From contig OX344761.1 of NCBI GenBank assembly GCA_947034895.1, positions 39,258,863-39,322,862 of the forward strand: 64,000 nucleotides of DNA, in the 5' to 3' direction. Both the position numbers and the translations under genes were made by a program. The notes beneath the pieces are model-generated. The model had not been told where the DNA came from and searched no databases. It worked only from the letters and a program-made list of their open reading frames with translations. Every line of letters starts with the position of its first letter. Within the stretch, counting starts at the first letter, position 1. This document shows, piece by piece, positions 1 through 12,923 of the stretch. This DNA comes from Rhytidiadelphus loreus (Eukaryota > Streptophyta > Bryopsida > Hypnales > Hylocomiaceae).

Positions 1-225
1 ATCTACAACTCTTTTCGATTCTTTCAAATTTGACAATATGTTACAGAAGATTTGAATACAAGCATACCAAGAAGTTCAATTGTACAGCGACAAACGAACC
101 TGCATCAGAACAACAAAGAGATTAGAGTTGACGGATACAACGATACCCTACACAGCTCAATCTCCACTGTATATTCTGAAAACAAGCATGATACATGAAA
201 ACACATACCGTGATATTGAGAAGTT

Positions 226-2796
226 TTACTTCTCAAACAAATCAGCTTCCTCTATAAAATGGATGTTGTCATCAATGATGACGTCTTCAACTTCGAGGAA
301 GTGCTCGACGGATTCGTCCTCCAATTTCCCAACACTATTCGGCTCGTCTGGCCAGTTTTTAGAAATAAATACCAATTTCTCTAAATGCTCCATACCAAGT
401 CTGCGCCGTTGTTGGGACAATATGACGCCTGTTATGCTAAAAATCCTTTCAATTTCAACTTGAGATCCAACTATTCCCAGAATCTGCCGAGCCAAGAATG
501 CCACGTTTCGAAATTCTTTCTCATGCTTTCTCCACCAAGCAAGGGGACTATCATAATCCCCATCAGCAACGTGCAGCCTTCTGAATAACGACAGCTCAGA
601 TTTCAGCTGTTCTAGGATTACTTCCTCGGCTGAAGCTTGGGCTCCAAAAATGGAATTCTCGGACATGGGGGTAATAGGCTCTTGACTTTGAGCTGTTGGA
701 TGTAAGCGCTTGTAGCACTGCATTAACAAAGGGAGGAGGACCAGACTATCATACTCGAACACGATACTCACGACTTTCTCCCCTCCAACATAGTCGCGCA
801 CAAGGCCCAGTCCCTTAAAACGCGGATCCAACATGAGAACCAGCATGTTATGTGCACTCTGCCGGGAAAAGGTTCCTGCAAATGATAATAAGGGCTCAAG
901 CACGGTCAACACTTCTTCTTCCATACGTGACTTCAAAACCAACAGTTCACCATCAAAGTCGCCATCGCCATGTGCCGTAGTTACATCACCAGCAAGGAAG
1001 TGACTTTGTCGGAAGTGAATCGACAAAGAAAGAGCGGCAGCAAGCGCCTCAGACAAGAACCAAAACCCATGATTTTGCTTGAGAACACTCTGCTTAACCA
1101 CAGGGATAAGGGTCTCAGTAGCAGCCCTAGCAACTGCCCACGTCTGTGGAGTTGGAATTAGCAACTGCATATCAGCGTTTTGATTTGACCAGAAGGTGGT
1201 GATGGCTTCACTGTAATCCAAAGCCTCCTGAAAAAATAGTGCCCTCGATGCAAATCGCGTCTTAACAGGAGGCTTCAACGTCCGCTGCGACAGCTGCTTC
1301 TCCGCACAAGTCTTCGCCCACTCTTGCCTTCCTTTCCGAGAGTGCTGAATCCACGTTATAGGTTTCTGTAGGGAAGCTTGTGCATCCTTCAAGTTGACAG
1401 TCTTTAACCCAGCACATACCTGAACCAACATCATGCACCCGGAAAAAATAAGATACCAGTCTAATGTTCTCAACTCATGAACATGCAGCAGGAAAGATGA
1501 ACACCTACAGCATAAATAGCAAAAGTATGTCAAGCAATCATAAACAAAACCCAGGTATCCCGTTTAAGTGTGTCCAACCTATGCGTTGCATAAATAGCAG
1601 AAAATTCTATTGGCGAAGCAGAAAATACTTGAGCACATGTTCAGGAGAGTTTCGTGTATATTTCAGCTCACCTTAGAATCGTCAGTCGCATGATGGCAAC
1701 ATCTTGACAAGGCATGGCCAAAGCAAGTTCCCGAAAATGGTTCCGCTAAATCGAGAAGTTCGCATGAAACTACAGAGGTCAATGCTGTGGTCATGATATC
1801 AAGACTAGAACCTTCATCGTTTATATATGCAATTATCCGCGAGGTGAGATTGTACCGGCTCAGAATGTCTTGCAACTGCACTGCGATTGGGGCCTCTGAC
1901 ATGCTAGACGTGTCAAGCAGTCCAATAGTGACATTGCAAGGAACCCATGCATCGTTGATGAAGTTGACTACAACGGCATAAATGGCCCCCTCCGAACACG
2001 ACATCCACAAATCAAAGGACACCGTGGCGGTTGTGCAACCTGCAAGGGAAGGGACTACGTACTTCTCCAATGTCTTCGATACCAACTTCGGAATCACATC
2101 ATCCAAGAACTCAAGACGTGAAGGAAACAAAATGCGGGGACACTGGCTGAGAAGTAACCTTCTCAACCAAACATTCTCCACGCTAGAGAGAGGCTGATGC
2201 GCTTTCACAGTGTACAGAGCCAAGTCCTCAAGGAATTGTTGATGTTGTTCATCCTCCTTCTGTGGATTGGAGCCACCATATACATAAGCCAATGAGCCTG
2301 GAAAAGATCCAGATCTTTTCTTGGAAGGCTGACGAGGCGTGATCAAAGAAGGTTCAGAAGAACTTCGTAATGCTTTATATCTGTTGAAAGCTTGTGGGTG
2401 CTCAGCATGCACATGCCGTTTCATGGCAGACGTGCCGTGCTCTTTGTTGTACAGTACCACACCTTTCCGGCAACGCGTACTGCGGAGACCCATTGTTTCT
2501 CTTCGGCTTGGATGACAAACAATACATCTCATAAGCTGAGGCTTGACAAGGTCCACAGGACAGCTATCATTGGTTGTAAAAAATGCCCACGTAGGGGAAT
2601 TCCGATGGTACACCCTCCAGAATGCCTGCTGGTTTTCCAAAGCAGTTAACTGTTCCATCATGCATTCTTCGGAATCTTCTCCGGTCCTAGAGGAGAGCAC
2701 AACAGCGCTGCTTCCATCAATGAGCGCTAATTGAAGCCCTTCTGTCATGGAATTGGAATTAAGAGCAGCCATAGTGCAGGAGCTCGAAGGAGTCAA
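226..2796 (-). CDS. hAT-superfamily transposase-like protein with BED zinc finger (intact, possibly domesticated)
   Basis: Two coding exons, 2796-1672 and 1419-226, joined across a 252-bp GT-AG intron (donor AAG|GTGAGC, acceptor TTCAG|GTATG, phase 0), give about 772 residues. Visible parts: a BED-type zinc finger at about residues 85-140 (C91-x2-C94, H128-x4-H133); the RNase-H-like core starting FDLWMS (about 261, first catalytic Asp 262), then INDEGSSL (about 325) and CFGHALS (C358, H361); an LDPRFKGL motif near 572; and a C-terminal hAT dimerisation domain at about 668-729 (LAWWRKHEKEF, then IERIFSITG and RRRLG). The order and length fit a full hAT transposase, which cuts and pastes DNA in the nucleus; many plant relatives are domesticated regulators. 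No frameshift or internal stop is seen. I found no convincing terminal inverted repeats or 8-bp duplication, but the left end could lie outside the window. The start ATG at 2796 is the first in frame; an upstream coding exon cannot be excluded. Confidence 0.85.
1420..1671 (-). other. Intron of the hAT-like gene
   Basis: Phase-0 intron with donor GTGAGC and acceptor TTCAG. Splicing joins ...DDSK to VCAGLKTV in frame. An alternative acceptor at about 1505 would break the frame, which is why I chose the one at 1420. Confidence 0.7.
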
Positions 2797-4240
2797 ATTA
2801 ACCCGAAGCTATCCAGTCACTCAGTGCAGCTCCATATCCTGCACAAGCTTTACATGTATCAGTAAGAGCTGTCGCCACTGAATAATGGTTTTCAGACAGC
2901 ATCTGCCCCTGCCAAAACCCGTAGCATACATGAACAAAAAGTGAAAGCTTAACCAAATAGTGCGAACCTGATTAAAGAATCTAGAAGAATCATGGTGAAG
3001 CAGATTCGTCCAAACCAGAACTATCCAAACCATCAATCACGGGTATAGTAGCGGAGATCCTAGCCTGAGTTGTACACGTCATATCCTGGAAAATTCGAAG
3101 CGGAAGATACTACCAAAGATTTAAATAACCACTTTAGTATACCAACAAACCCTACAAGATTAAACACGCTTGAATAAAATCAATTGCTAGCCTACTCAAT
3201 TCTACGCACAGAATATTCAAGGTTAAATTCAAAGATTCCTTTTTCTGTCTCTATGACAAGTAAATTCATTCTATTTGATCCAGGAGAAAATATATATTGA
3301 TGGCCAGTAAAATGCACTCTACAATGTATACACAAGAAGGTCCAGCTCAAATTCAGTCTATGGCACATGAAACACACTACTTACAAAATCAGGATGTTTC
3401 GCGGCTCCCTACTGATCACAGAACTCGCTCCTTTCGAAAGTGACCAATCACAGATGGGAGAGGCTACCCTGCGAACTCCACCAGCTGATGTCCAATACAA
3501 CCCTAAGATCATTAGAACAAAACGAATCGTCAATAACAGACTCTATTTCCAACACCAACCACCAGTCACCCTGTTAACTCAAATTCTCCGCACTCGAGTC
3601 ATGCAGCAAAGTTGAGAAATAAAATTGCGAAAACTGCTCCGCTGCTCTACCCAAAGACAACAATTCTAATCAAATGAAATTCTCTAAGTGGAAGTCCTGC
3701 CATCCTGACCTCCATGCTGTTTTGTAAACATCCATTCAAACCACAAAAGCTCGTACCGATCACAAAAAAGAAACATATGAAAGTCTGGACCTACGCTCAT
3801 CATCTGGACCTACCACTGCTCCAGAAACTAAAAACTTCCAGAAACATTTCACAGCCTTCAACCCTAAAACCCTGTTCATGCAACCTTAACATCCAACAAA
3901 ACCAAAAAGCGAATTGTTTCCGTCACCAATAATTAAAAACACTAAACAAACGCAAGTCGGACCTTCAAAAAAGAGCAGTCGAGAACACGGCGCCGGAGAA
4001 CCGGGAACTTGTAAGAGAAAGCAGAGAGGTGATAGTAGCGTGAATAGGAAATGGCAATAACACAATGACGACCAACGTCGATTGAATCAAATAGCTGCAG
4101 CTAGGAAAGGAAGATAGTGCCATGAACATGCTCATACCCTTGGAAAGGGAAGGAAAGGAAAAGGACTGTGCTAGGGTTTCGCAAGCGGAGGTAGCCCTCA
4201 CAGCAACAACCGCACACACCCGCTTATGATTGCTCCGCAA
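2797..4240 (-). other. 5' flank of the hAT-like gene (probable UTR/promoter)
   Basis: No convincing protein-coding segment. The part at 3960-4200 is GC-richer and, read on the minus strand, contains AAACCCTAGC, a telo-box-like string common near transcription starts of plant genes. This suggests a transcription start near 4.1-4.2 kb and a long, perhaps spliced, leader for the hAT-like gene. This is inference only. Confidence 0.35.
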
Positions 4241-5050
4241 GGTTCTCGTCCGGGTGTCTTCCCCGAGTATCCATCCAAGACGACGGTGTATCGGTGTATT
4301 GCATGGTTATCGTATTGTACTATCTTAAGAGCCCGTTTGCAATGGGGGTTCGGAGGGGTCCAAGCCTGGACCTCAAGCTCTGCAAAAGTTGAAAACATTC
4401 TTGGAGCTTCCGGATCCTCGCCTAGAGCTTGCTTTCAAAATAGTACGTCACATCAAGATTTCAGAGTTTTTTCTCCTCTCTGCCCACAGTCAACATGGAT
4501 GGGCCTCTGATTTCAATTACCAATGGAAAGGCGCTTTCAGGGAAGATCTCCATTGGGGCCCGGACGTTCAAGCGTTGAACCAGTCCAACCCTCCAGATCA
4601 AAGGGTGACCAAGCTCCAGCGGCTTTCCAATGTGCTTGGAGGGCCGAACCTGGAGCACCTAGAAAAAATATTTCTCCAAAGCTCAATCATACAATTCTTC
4701 ATTGGTGGGAGTTGCACAAACTTTGTTCTTGTTTGAAATAGAGCATCCAAGGGGAGGGTCCGGCCCCTCCAACTCTATGCTTTCTCATTGCATGGATTGG
4801 AGCCTAGAACTCCGGCTAGACCTACAGCATGCCACTTGTTTTCAATAGAGCCCCCCCGACCCATCTAAAATTGAAGGTCAAGGCCCTAATGGAGACTGGC
4901 TCTAAAGTGTGGAGTGTGGATGGAAATTCCAAAGAATATAGTCTTCATCCAACAAATTGTAGAGCCCTCCTCTGGAATTGCCCAAAATCTCATCCCAAAT
5001 TTGGGTGGATTTCTGAAATTTTCACTTTGACAAGGAGATTTTCCTAGAAT
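4241..5050. repeat. GC-richer repetitive segment, MITE-like
   Basis: The stretch from about 4329 begins CCCGTTTGCAATGGGGGTT followed by GGAGGGGTCC, closely resembling the start of another repeat at about 39929 (GTCCGTTTACACTAAAAATG then GGGGTCC). Similar GAGCCC/GGGTCC-type strings recur at 4750-4990. No gene is apparent, and clear boundaries or a target duplication were not found. Confidence 0.35.
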
Positions 5051-7517
5051 TTGTATCTCACTAGAAGGATTTTTTCATAATTTTATCATAGGAGGTCTTT
5101 ACATATATGGTAACCTCCCATGTTAGGTCTATTTTAAAGGAATATTTGGTGGTATATTTGGCAATTCTTTTTCCTCCTTTTTGCATTAATGAATTTGTAG
5201 AATTGTTACAAACTTTTGAGAGAATGTTGTTCCATTTTGGATGAATGTATGTGCATATGGATGAATAAATTAGTTGTTGTCTACATTTTGTGTGTTCCAT
5301 CTATGCTTGTAGATGTAAAGAGATTCACAACTCAAGTGAAAGTCATTTTTTGCATTGTACACAAGAACATGAAATTAAATATTTTGCTACACATGTTGTG
5401 AAATGACTTACCTGATGCTAAGAATGAGGATTTTTAACACATGTACAAGACATGTATGAATGAGAAATTTTGCAAATGTGTCATGCCATATAAATAATTT
5501 TTTTTCTTAATCCACTATAAAACACAAGGCTCTTCATCTTTGAGAATTTAGAAAGGTCTATTAAAAAATGCAACATGAAGAAATATTATGGAATTAATTT
5601 TAAATTATCAATGTAGATTTTGAATTTTAGAGTGCATTTCTACGGTTTAGTCTACAATAGCTATTACCCATATTTTAATATAATATTTAAAAATTAAATT
5701 CTTAAATTCCTTCTAATTTCAATTATCTTTATAGGGGTGATAATTTTTTTTTGAGATTTTTTTTGAAATGACTTGATTTCAACATAGTATTATTTTTTAA
5801 ATTGTACCTTAAATAAATAAAAACTCATCTGTTTAACTTTAAGAATAAAAATCAACCCCGTCAAAGTTCACATACTTTTATTCTACAATTCTCTAGAAGT
5901 GTGCTTTCTATTAAATTGAATGTCAACTTGAACCGTTGCATAATAAATTAATTAATCTTGTTAACCTACATAGAATAAGACCTTACTAAAATGCTTCTAA
6001 TAATTAGCAATGAAAGTTTGAAGTCCACTTGATGCTTCTTGTAAAGGTTAAATATGATTTGCTATGGCCATTTAGAATTTCAATCTTTAAGATTGCCACT
6101 AGTGGATCTATCTCCATTGTCTATTTTCAAAATTGGATATTCTTGGATCAATTATGTAAATTTTTTATCTACTTTCAATAAAAGTGTTCTTAATTACTAA
6201 TTCCATGTTAATCAATCAAAAAAATTTAATTTGTTAAATTGTTTGCCATGATGCATTGACTAATGCTCTAAATAGGTTAAAATATTTTCCTTTGATGTGA
6301 ATATACCCTTCATAGTAAGCAAGAAGATCAAATTTGAAAGTGAACTGAACTATTTGCATGTTTGCATGAAGGGGACATATCTTCACCTTCATCTAATAAT
6401 GTCACATGTCATGATGGATGGGTTATATTTCAATTTCTAAACACTTTGACCCCCCCATAGAAGATGAACAAATTTGAAATTTCCTAGTGCATGAGAAAAA
6501 ATTCATTCATCCAATTTTTCTACAAATGAATAGGTGGCTTCTTCTTTGTTTGGAAAAGTGTATGAAATGCTCTAAACATTGTGTATTTCTAGTAATGGCA
6601 AGATGTTAAAACACATTAGGATTTGAATTTTTTCTCAAACGATTGAATATGATTGTATTTGCTAAAATTTTGATTGGAACACATTGGAATAGGAAAACAA
6701 AACCTTGATGTCTTTTTTATTTCTTTATTATCTTTGTCTATAGCAAGAGATATAGCACTAGTATGCAATGGTTTGAAAGTTAAAAAGGTATGTAGGCAAA
6801 TGAAAGTGAAACAAGTGCTAAAAGCAATATTGTCACATAAGGGCCCATCATAATTTTAAAGATTAATCCCCTATGTCTCACCTCATGTTTAATAGAATTG
6901 TGACATGGGTATATTTAGGAAGAGCAACATTCTTAGACTTTTACATAGGAATTTCTACATAATAATCAAATAGAGAATTGTACTAAAGATCATATGAAAA
7001 ACGACATGCAAGAGTAATACATATTTATTTGGGTAGAGATATTTGCATTTTTTTTGCTTGCTTCTAATGGAACAATGTAGAATATGGAGAAATGTATTTA
7101 GCAATGAAATTAGTTTTTTGATTCTCTACATACAAGTTGCAATTGATAGCTCTAAATCTTAGAGACCATAGCTAGATAATTCACAATGTAAGGCTTTATA
7201 GAAACTTACCTTTTTGGCTACTTTGTTTGATATATTCTAAATTTTTTTAGTTTTTACTTTGCATTCATATGATTATAATCTCCAAAATAATTAGATGTTG
7301 AAAGACAATCAATGGAGATATTTAAACTCCGCTAGAAATGTTAAACCTTTTAGTTCCTTACTTACATCTTGAACGTTGCATTTTCTCCCTTTGTATGCCC
7401 TAATTCTCAATTTGATGAAAAATGTTTATCCTAGCATGACTTACATTTTTTTAACTCTTGTTAACCCCACAATGCAAAAATTTACACTATATATTTTCTT
7501 CGCCCTTAGTTTTGAAT
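5051..7517. other. AT-rich intergenic DNA
   Basis: Very AT-rich sequence with only short random open frames. I see no gene, RNA or clearly bounded mobile element in it. Confidence 0.6.
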
Positions 7518-8406
7518 GTACAATTAGGTCCAAAAATCTTACAAATTGCTTGCTGTGCCGTTCAAAGAATTTTGCATAATATATAATACAATTGACATTT
7601 TTTGTCTTGCATGATTAGCATTCAATTCTTGCACAATGCTAATCAAGCATACCAAATTTTAGTTTCAGAAAAGCAAAATTCTATTTTTAGTGAATTGTTT
7701 CATTTAATATTTATAATTTTACATGATAACTTATTGAAAAACATAGGTGATGAATTTTCTAAATTTAATTGCATAAATATGTAGGAAACTTCTGTGCACA
7801 CATCTTTCTTGCAACAAGCATTTTCAAAAAAGTTTCAAGATTTCCTGTATGGAGATTTCAATGTTGAGGTGACAATGCCCAAGTTTTATAAAATTGATAA
7901 ATATATCTCTTTATTTGAACTAAATTAGATTTGGGCATAGAAATTGTACCATCATGCTCAAATGTACAAAATTATTTATAGCATGAGGATTAAATAGTAA
8001 AATCTACTTACAATTAAGAGATATCTATTTTACAAAATTTGGGCATTGTCACCCTAACAATGAAATCTCTTTAGAGAGAATACTGAAACTTTTTTGAAAT
8101 GCTTCTTGAAGGAAAGATGTGTGTGAATGTTTCCTACATATCTATACAATTAAATTACAAAAATTCATCGCCAATATTTTTCAATCAATTACCATGAAAA
8201 ATTATGAATATTAAATGAAATAATTCACCATAAATAGAGTTTTGCTTTTTTGAAACTGAAATTTGGTATGCTTGATTGGAATTGAGTAAGAATTGAATGT
8301 TAATTATGCAAGACAGAAAATACCAATTGTATTCTATATTATGCAAAATTCTTTGAATGGCACAATAGGCCGTTTGTAAAATTATTAGACCGACTGTACC
8401 ATAATA
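7518..8406. mobile_element. Fold-back element with arms of about 390 bp
   Basis: The left arm at about 7518-7912 and right arm at about 8018-8406 are imperfect reverse complements around a spacer of about 105 bp. Shared landmarks are GGCACAATAG/GTGCCGTTC-type ends next to CAAAGAATTTTGCATAAT, the CTTGCAT plus CATTCAATTCTT block, ATATGTAGGAAAC, and GGTGACAATGCCCAA near the centre. A related right-arm sequence lies at about 29825-30056. No coding capacity is seen. The right end lies about 40 bp from a heat-shock-element-like site upstream of HOP. Confidence 0.65.
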
Positions 8407-8448
8407 AGGAGTGAACTAGTGAAGAGTTGGAGAAGTCAAGAGATCCCG

Positions 8449-8520
8449 TTCCCGAAGAGGGAGCTTTGCGACCGAAGTCGTTCCCAGTAGGGGTTCTAGG
8501 ACCTTCTTTCCAGACTCTTC
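8449..8520 (+). promoter_or_regulatory. Heat-shock-element-like sites upstream of HOP
   Basis: At 8449-8456 is a perfect TTCccGAA core (inverted nTTCnnGAAn units), and at 8508-8520 is TTCcaGACtcTTC, a three-unit element with one base off. They lie 370-440 bp upstream of the proposed first splice donor. Plant HOP genes are typically heat-inducible, so such sites are plausible, but short matches like these also arise by chance. Confidence 0.35.
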
Positions 8521-8889
8521 TGCAGTATTCGAATCAGGTTTCGATGTCCGTCTCATAAGTTTTTGCACCAGCGTTCAAATCCTACTTCGTTCATAGTAGT
8601 CCAGCTCTCGAATCTCGTCTGGTGAGAAGACACTCTGTGGATTTTCCTCTTTTATCGATCCTTTTGTTCTCGAGATGGCGATGATGTTTTTGCTCCTTTC
8701 GCGACCGATTTTGGTTACCAAATGGTTTCGTTTTGCATGAATGTACGCCTTTGCTTCGAATTTTCGTTTTACGTAATCGGTTGCTGTGTTTACTAGTGTT
8801 AGTAACCTTTTTTTGCAGCAGGTTCGCGTGGCGTTTTTTTTGAAGTATTTGAATCTTCTTTGAGTGCGTCTATTCTGGTTCTTCACGTG

Positions 8890-9383
8890 GTAAGTGGCGG
8901 CGCTTTTGATGCGATTAGGTTTTCGCGATTTTGTGTTGATGTCGTTGTTGCTCGTTAAGGGAGACTGTTTTGATTCTTAGGAGCTCTTTGGTTAACTGCT
9001 CGATATAATGTCGATTTAGGGTTGGTGAAATTGTTTTTATGGTTACGTGGACTGTTGCTGGTGAGAGCGTTTTTTTGGCAGATCATTCTTGTTCTAGACA
9101 TGAAAGGCTTTAGCTTGTGATTTTGATCAAATCGGATTGACATAACTACTGTCTAGGTCTTCTAGTTTTTAGGGCGTAGAATGTTTTAATTGATTTGTGG
9201 ATTTATCTTTTGTGGATATCCTTCTTTGTGGATTTTGTGGGTATGAATGCTATTTAGTGATTTAAATTTTTTTTAGCGTGTCAGTACCATGTGATCCTCA
9301 GCGTTACTCTTGGATATTTGGTCCTATTTCAGGGCATTAAGTGCGAATGCGGTTATTTTTTGCTCACGTATTTGTGGCTGTAG
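8890..9383 (+). other. Probable 5' UTR intron of HOP
   Basis: A strong donor, CACGTG|GTAAGT, at 8890 and an acceptor, GTGGCTGTAG, ending at 9383 bracket a T-rich 494-bp stretch, leaving an 18-base leader segment before the start codon. T-richness and splice signals support it. There is no transcript evidence. Confidence 0.5.
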
Positions 9384-9401
9384 GGTTAGACCTGGAGAAT
9401 C

Positions 9402-12400
9402 ATGGCTGACGAGGCTAAGGCGAAAGGGAATGCGGCATTCTCGGCAGGGAAGTACGAGGTCGCTATTCAGCATTTTGGAGACGCGATTGCACTCGCCCCT
9501 GACAATCATGTTTTGTACTCCAATCGCTCAGCCGCATTTGCCTCATTACACAAGTATCAGGAGGCTCTCCAGGATGCCAAGAAGACCGTGGAATTGAAGT
9601 CGGAGTGGCCGAAGGGTTACAGCCGGTTGGGTGCCGCCTATGTAGGTCTAAGGGAGTATGATGATGCCATCTCAGCCTATGAAAAAGGTCTGAAGTTTGA
9701 TCCCGTAAACGATGGTCTCAAGTCAGGGTTGTTAGATGCAAAGGCGGCAAAGCCTAGAGCCCGCGGTCCTCCAGGAGACTCTCCATTCGGAGGAGGTTCT
9801 CCTTTTGGGAACATGTTTGGACCGGACGTGTGGGTGAAACTGCAAAGCGACCCACGGACTCGTCCATACTTGCAGCAGCCTGACTTTGTGGCGATGATCA
9901 ATGACTCCCAGAAGAATCCCAGCAACGTTTCACGCTACATTAACGACCCTCGCATGATGCAGGTGAGGTGATGTTACGCATTTTCGAAGTTAGCAGAATT
10001 ATCCTAAAACCTTTAAATTTTGAAAGTCATTTTTGGCCAAGTATTCATATTTATTCAGTAATGATGCAGGAACTCTAATATTTGGTACATGTTTTGCTTA
10101 TTTAGACCTTTTTTGGTAGTGAATTCTATAATTCTTTCTAATAGACTCTAAAAATCGACTCAATGAAAGAATTTCAAGTTCGTTCCAGAATTTCCTCTTG
10201 TAGCCATTTGGCTAAGATTAGTGCAATTTTTTCGGCTATGTAGGTTATTGGACTCCTGCTAGGTGTGAATATCCAGAATGCAGAGTCGGGGGCTGAGTTC
10301 CAAGATGATGGCAAGGACGAGGAGGTGTCCACTACTTCGAAGCCGGAGACCCCCGTGGAGCGACCACGGAGTATGCCGACACCAGAACCGGTTCCAGAAC
10401 CGGCGCCGAAGTCTATGGAAGTGGACACCGAGGATATGGAGGAGAAAGAGAGAAAGTCCCGGAAAGCTGAAGCATTGAAGGAAAAGGAGGCTGGAAATGC
10501 CGAGTACAAGAAGAAAAACTTTGAAGTGGCTGTGGAGCACTACAGCAAGGCACTGGAACTCGATGGAGAAGATATTTCATTTGTTACTAACCGCGCTGCA
10601 GTGTACATGGAGATGGGGAAGGTGCGTGTCGTGAAACCTGCAGTATATGAATCTGTGAACTTGCATGTCGAAGCGATTTATGTTCAAGTGACATGTTAAA
10701 TGTTTTAAATTTACATAGATCTAGGTAATGTTATATTCATGGCAGATGGTGCTTGAATATATTACCTATGATGGTGTCTTTCTGTAAAACCACCCTAGGT
10801 AGTGGTGGTTGCTGTTTCCAGGACTGCCCAGGTGATTGTCGTGTTTGAACTCTATTGGTACATTGTGCATATGCTGTGATTGTATGTCTAACCTACTAAG
10901 GCCAACTGTGGTGTCCGCAGTTTGAGGATTGCATTGCAGATTGCGAATTGGCTGTGGAGACCGGCAGGTCAGTGCATGCCGATTTCAAACTGATTGCAAA
11001 AGCTCTCACAAGAAAGGGTACAGCTTTGATGAAACTGGCCAAAACATCCAAGGACTACGTAGCTGCTATTGAAGTTTTCAACAAAGCCTTGACCGAGCAC
11101 CGTAATCCAGATACTCTCAAGAAGCTGAATGATGCAGAGCGTGTCAAGAAGGAATTAGAGCAGCAAGAATACTTTGACCCGACAGTAGCTGATACAGAGA
11201 GGGAGAAAGGTACGAGTTTTAGAGAATTCTCCTCATGAGGGCGAAGGTTCCTGGAATTGCTGCTTTAGATACCTTGGGAAAAAAGGATTTCATTTGTATT
11301 TTATATGAAGCACTAATATTTCCAGATAATCAGTAGTTAAATTAATGAGTGAAATGTCTCAATGGCAGGAAATGAGTTCTTTAAGCAGGACAAGTATCCA
11401 GAGGCTGTGAAGCACTACACAGAGGCAATTAAGAGGAATCCCTCAGATCCAAAGGTGAGCACTTTAGCTAATTTAATAATTGATGGATTTCATTTGAGAT
11501 CTACAATTTGGTGTTCTATGTTAGTGTGTTCACGAAAATCTGGGACCAAGGTTGATATTGTTGAACTTGGCAGGTATACAGTAATAGGGCAGCATGCTAC
11601 ACAAAGCTCGGTGCTTTACCGGAGGGTCTGAAAGATGCAAATAAATGCATAGACCTGGACCCGAAATTCGTGAAAGGGTACTCCCGGAAGGGAGCTATCC
11701 AATTTTTCATGAAGGAGTACGACAAAGCTTTGGAAACCTACCAGGTAATACTAAACCTGACGGAGTAATTCAGATTTTAGCCTCACCGTTTTGGTGCTAG
11801 AGATTTTGTCTGGTTACCTCAGGAACAAGTTTGCAGCAATTGCGGATATGCCTCACTTCATTTTTCGTGCAATATTTGGGTATATGCAGAATACTAGAAA
11901 TGCTTTGACGTAGTGTCGTCTGTAATTTTGGATATCTCTCCTCACTATTCGATGGTTCGCAATGGCACAGCTTGGATTGAAGCACAACGAAGGCAATCAG
12001 GAGTTGATGGATGGAGTTCGCAGGTATGTTATTTTCTGTTATATCTGTATTCTGGCTGAACAGTTGTTATCTGGCATTCGTGGAGGTGTTACTGAAGTGG
12101 GATTGCGTACCCATTAGTTGCAAGTTTTGCAGGGCAACTTTTTGTTTCATTGTGCTGTCTTTTCTGGGTATGACTTGACTGCAACCTTTTCTTTTTCTTT
12201 TGGATTCCTGACGCTCCAAGTATGGTCCTAGTTCTAATTATTGATCACTGTTATTCTATGGGTGTAGATGTGTGGATCAAATTAACAAAATGAACCGAGG
12301 TGATATTAGTGCTGATGACCTGAAAGAGAAGCAGGTGAGTTGCTGAGTTTCGGGATGCCTGTTGCGAATGTCGAAGTTTTGAATTGGTACTGTTCCTCTG

Positions 12401-12923
12401 TTCTGCTGAGATGATCACACTTTTCAAACATGTTTATCTAAGTTCACTTTTGTGTCGATTCTTTCAAATGCAGGCGAGGTCAATGCAAGATCCGGAAATC
12501 CAGGGGATATTGTCCGATCCAGTCATGAGACAGGTATGTAACCCTAGGCGATTTTCTCTTAAGCACGCCTAGTCAGAGCAGATTTGGATACAAACCGCGG
12601 TGGGTTTCCCTTGACCTACTGTTTCACCCAGGCTGCAGTCACCAGGTCCGGACTGCCGATGGTTTGTCGGTGTCTCAGTGGTTTTCTGTTTTTGCAGGTT
12701 GTCCTGGTGCTTGTTGTCCAGTGATAGACTTGTTCATTCCTGACTGCTGAGAGTATTTGCCATGTCTTCAGCAGTATGGCTGTCCTGACATGATTCCTCT
12801 GGATTGCAGGTACTGACTGATTTTCAGGAGAACCCCAAGGCTGCACAGGAGCACATGAAGAATCCTATGGTGATGGGTAAAATTCAAAAATTGGTTAATG
12901 CAGGCATTGTGCAAGTTCGGTAG
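9402..12923 (+). CDS. HOP: Hsp70-Hsp90 organizing protein (HOP/STI1 co-chaperone)
   Basis: Nine coding exons, all GT-AG: 9402-9962, 10244-10621, 10921-11209, 11369-11454, 11574-11744, 11971-12023, 12268-12334, 12474-12533, 12810-12923, encoding 592 residues, the usual family length. HOP bridges Hsp70 and Hsp90 in the cytosol and passes client proteins between them. Domains: TPR1 at about 2-115 with the carboxylate-clamp residues K6, N10, N41, K71, R75 all present; DP1 at about 140-187; an acidic/proline-rich linker ([23 protein letters not shown]); TPR2A at about 263-375 with clamp residues K268, N272, N303, K340, R344; TPR2B at about 405-510 ([36 protein letters not shown]); and DP2 at about 539-592 ending GIVQVR. 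The start is the first ATG after the probable leader intron and begins [10 protein letters not shown] as in plant homologues. It appears fully functional. Confidence 0.96.

Noticed and set aside
1..225. Search for the left end of an hAT transposon downstream of the hAT-like gene
   Set aside because: No CAGGG-like inverted repeat with a partner on the other side of the gene was found, and the window edge limits the search.
8575..8886. 103-codon open frame on the minus strand
   Set aside because: Lies in the probable HOP leader region on the opposite strand. Its Lys/Arg/Asn-rich content looks like a by-product of T-rich leader sequence.
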